DNA from: Streptomyces griseochromogenes
GTDB taxonomy: Bacteria; Actinomycetota; Actinomycetes; Streptomycetales; Streptomycetaceae
Assembly: GCF_001542625.1 (NCBI RefSeq)
Contig: NZ_CP016279.1
Span: forward strand, 310,001 to 374,000
DNA length: 64,000 nucleotides
Direction of reading: 5' to 3'
This document shows positions 63,019 through 64,000 of this stretch, in pieces (the first letter of the stretch is position 1; each line of letters starts with the position of its first letter). A model generated the notes under the pieces. That model worked only from the letters and a program-made list of their open reading frames with translations. It did no database searches and had not been told where the DNA came from. The position numbers and the translations under genes were made by a program.

Positions 63019-63354
63019 GTGACGACTCCACCCGACGACCGCTCCTTCCGACGCGAGATGGCCACCGCCTACCGCTCGGGCTGGCACTTCATCGACCTGG
63101 TCACCGCCATCCCCCACAGCGGCGACTCGTTGATGGTGACGGTGTTCGGCGAGCCGGTCGTCGTCACCCGGGACGACGAAGAGGACGTGCGCGCGTACCG
63201 GTGCCTGCGCAAGCCTCGCGGTGCGCCACAGCCGGTGCGATGTGCCATCCGCTACGGCATGATCTTTGTGAACCTGGACCAACGCGACCATCGGTTGGCA
63301 GAACCGGACGATTCAGACCTTAGGGCTGTCTCTGCCACCCCCCGCAGTGCCTGA
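63019..63354 (+). CDS. Rieske-like protein lacking Fe-S ligands
   Basis: 111 residues: REMATAYRSGWHFIDLVTAIPHSGDSLMVTVFGEPVVVTRDDEEDVRAYRCLRKPRG and RYGMIFVNLD. The blocks match the start and end of the Rieske domain of ring-hydroxylating oxygenases (W.., IP..GD, GEPVVV.R, FVNLD), but the CxH and CxxH cluster motifs between them are missing. GTG 63019 begins 1 bp after the peptide gene, so the two are coupled. It cannot hold a Rieske cluster and may bind the peptide or be a relic. Confidence 0.7.
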   Translation: MTTPPDDRSFRREMATAYRSGWHFIDLVTAIPHSGDSLMVTVFGEPVVVTRDDEEDVRAYRCLRKPRGAPQPVRCAIRYGMIFVNLDQRDHRLAEPDDSDLRAVSATPRSA

Positions 63355-63397
63355 CGCGATTCCCCCGTCGTAAAAGATCGCTCAGGTGCTTCCCCCC

Positions 63398-63438
63398 GCA
63401 GCGGCGTCACCGTGACCTGAACACGGTGACGCCGCTGC
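63398..63438 (+). terminator. Terminator of the peptide/Rieske-like operon
   Basis: Perfect 17-bp arms (63398-63414 / 63422-63438) with a 7-nt loop, followed by AGTTTG. Confidence 0.88.
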
Positions 63439-63477
63439 AGTTTGTGGCGACATTTCGATGTATGGGAGCGCTTTCAC

Positions 63478-63538
63478 GGTGGCTGAAACCAACCGGTTGA
63501 CCTCTTCTTGAGGGTGGCTGAAACCAACCGGTTGACCT
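63478..63538. repeat. Two 26-bp direct repeats with internal palindrome
   Basis: Identical 26-bp copies at 63478-63503 and 63513-63538 (start to start 35 bp). Each contains the palindrome CAACCGGTTG within GAAACCAACCGGTTGACC. They lie just 3' of the oxidoreductase gene and after the terminator. Confidence 0.85.
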
Positions 63539-63545
63539 GCTCGTC

Positions 63546-63995
63546 TCAGCCGCGCCCCAGAGCGCGCTCCACCTCGATCTCGATCACCACCCGTGAGGGG
63601 TTCTCGCCGGGCACGCGTCCGTACCGCTCGGCATAGCGCCGCTCCGCCTCCGCGACCCTTCCCCGCTCTCGGCTCCGCTCGTGCGGGGGGACGCCCATCG
63701 CCTCGCCCCGCACCCGCGCCCGGCCCTCCAGCGTGGCCCAGCGCCGGCCGTCCACCTGGCACACCGCGACCCGTGCGCCCTCGGGTCCGGCCGCGAGGAC
63801 GTGGGACACCTTCGCGCTGGTCCTGTTGGTGATCACCCTCGCCAGTCGCGCCTCGGGGTCGTACGTCACCCCGACCGGCACCACGTGCGGGCTGCCGTCG
63901 GGGCGCAGGGTGGTCAGCGTGCACAGGTGCCGCTCCCGCCAGAAGGCGAGGTACGGCTCGTCCGGGGCGACCGGGTCCACGGAGTACGAGGTCAT
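63546..63995 (-). CDS. PPOX-class F420-dependent oxidoreductase
   Basis: 149 residues of the pyridoxamine-5'-phosphate-oxidase split-barrel fold: EPYLAFWRERHLCTLTTLRPDGSPHVVPVGVTYDPEARLARVIT, then SAKVSHVLAAGPEGARVAVCQVDGRRWATLEGRARV and a C-terminal RVVIEIEVERALG. Actinobacterial members mostly use coenzyme F420. Substrate unknown. The ATG at 63995 is 5 bp from the window edge. Confidence 0.85.
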   Translation of the reverse strand: MTSYSVDPVAPDEPYLAFWRERHLCTLTTLRPDGSPHVVPVGVTYDPEARLARVITNRTSAKVSHVLAAGPEGARVAVCQVDGRRWATLEGRARVRGEAMGVPPHERSRERGRVAEAERRYAERYGRVPGENPSRVVIEIEVERALGRG

Positions 63996-64000
63996 GGCAG

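Overview
The window is high-GC actinobacterial DNA, almost certainly from a Streptomyces chromosome. It is rich in GTG starts, 4-bp ATGA/GTGA overlaps and third-position G/C. It carries the dnaK-grpE-dnaJ-hspR operon with HspR-type (HAIR) operators, a dcd gene, twin-arginine and lipoprotein export signals, SpoIIE/STAS stress proteins and many small Streptomyces-type families. No species can be named from the sequence alone.

Layout. 1-3.6 kb: the edge of a ribosomally synthesised peptide (RiPP) cluster, with a partial ABC transporter, a precursor ending in a cysteine-rich core, a cytochrome P450, a methyltransferase and a small membrane protein; an unusual 12-bp tandem repeat array lies between the divergent arms. 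3.6-8.9 kb: a Ser/Thr kinase with a PQQ-like extracellular domain, a secreted DUF4232-like protein, an integrase relic and a TetR/NTF2-like divergent pair. 9.2-16.6 kb: a five-gene minus-strand operon for poly-gamma-glutamate-type polymer (PgsB, PgsC, a HAMP membrane protein, an NlpC/P60 hydrolase, a family-39 glycosyltransferase). 16.8-21 kb: two alpha/beta hydrolases, an NTF2-like protein and a TetR regulator with a 30-bp perfect palindromic operator. 21-29 kb: CBS, cold-shock, MerR, DUF5994/STAS and SpoIIE genes, with a helicase gene broken by an internal deletion. 29.4-30.5 kb: two paralogous membrane-anchored collagen-like proteins.

31.25-40.94 kb is bounded by a 46-bp perfect direct repeat formed by the 3' half of a tRNA-Gly gene, so it is probably an integrated island. 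It now lacks a recognisable integrase. It carries a BlaI/M56 pair and PAP2 phosphatase with matching operators, a two-component system, and a DUF4956-VTC-PAP2 (polyphosphate-related) operon. 41-57 kb is core chromosome: dcd, a phosphoribosyltransferase, Yip1, FG-GAP and GntR genes, a large Fe-S membrane oxidoreductase, a degenerate MraY-like protein, the dnaK operon and an orphan sugar-binding lipoprotein.

57.4-63.4 kb is the most unusual region. Five full-length LuxR-type paralogues and one internally deleted 61-residue paralogue are packed together. Divergent from the array is a short secreted peptide whose predicted mature form begins and ends with DTAWS. That gene is coupled to a Rieske-like protein lacking its metal ligands. 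I propose this as a candidate peptide-signalling or peptide-maturation system; the function is inference.
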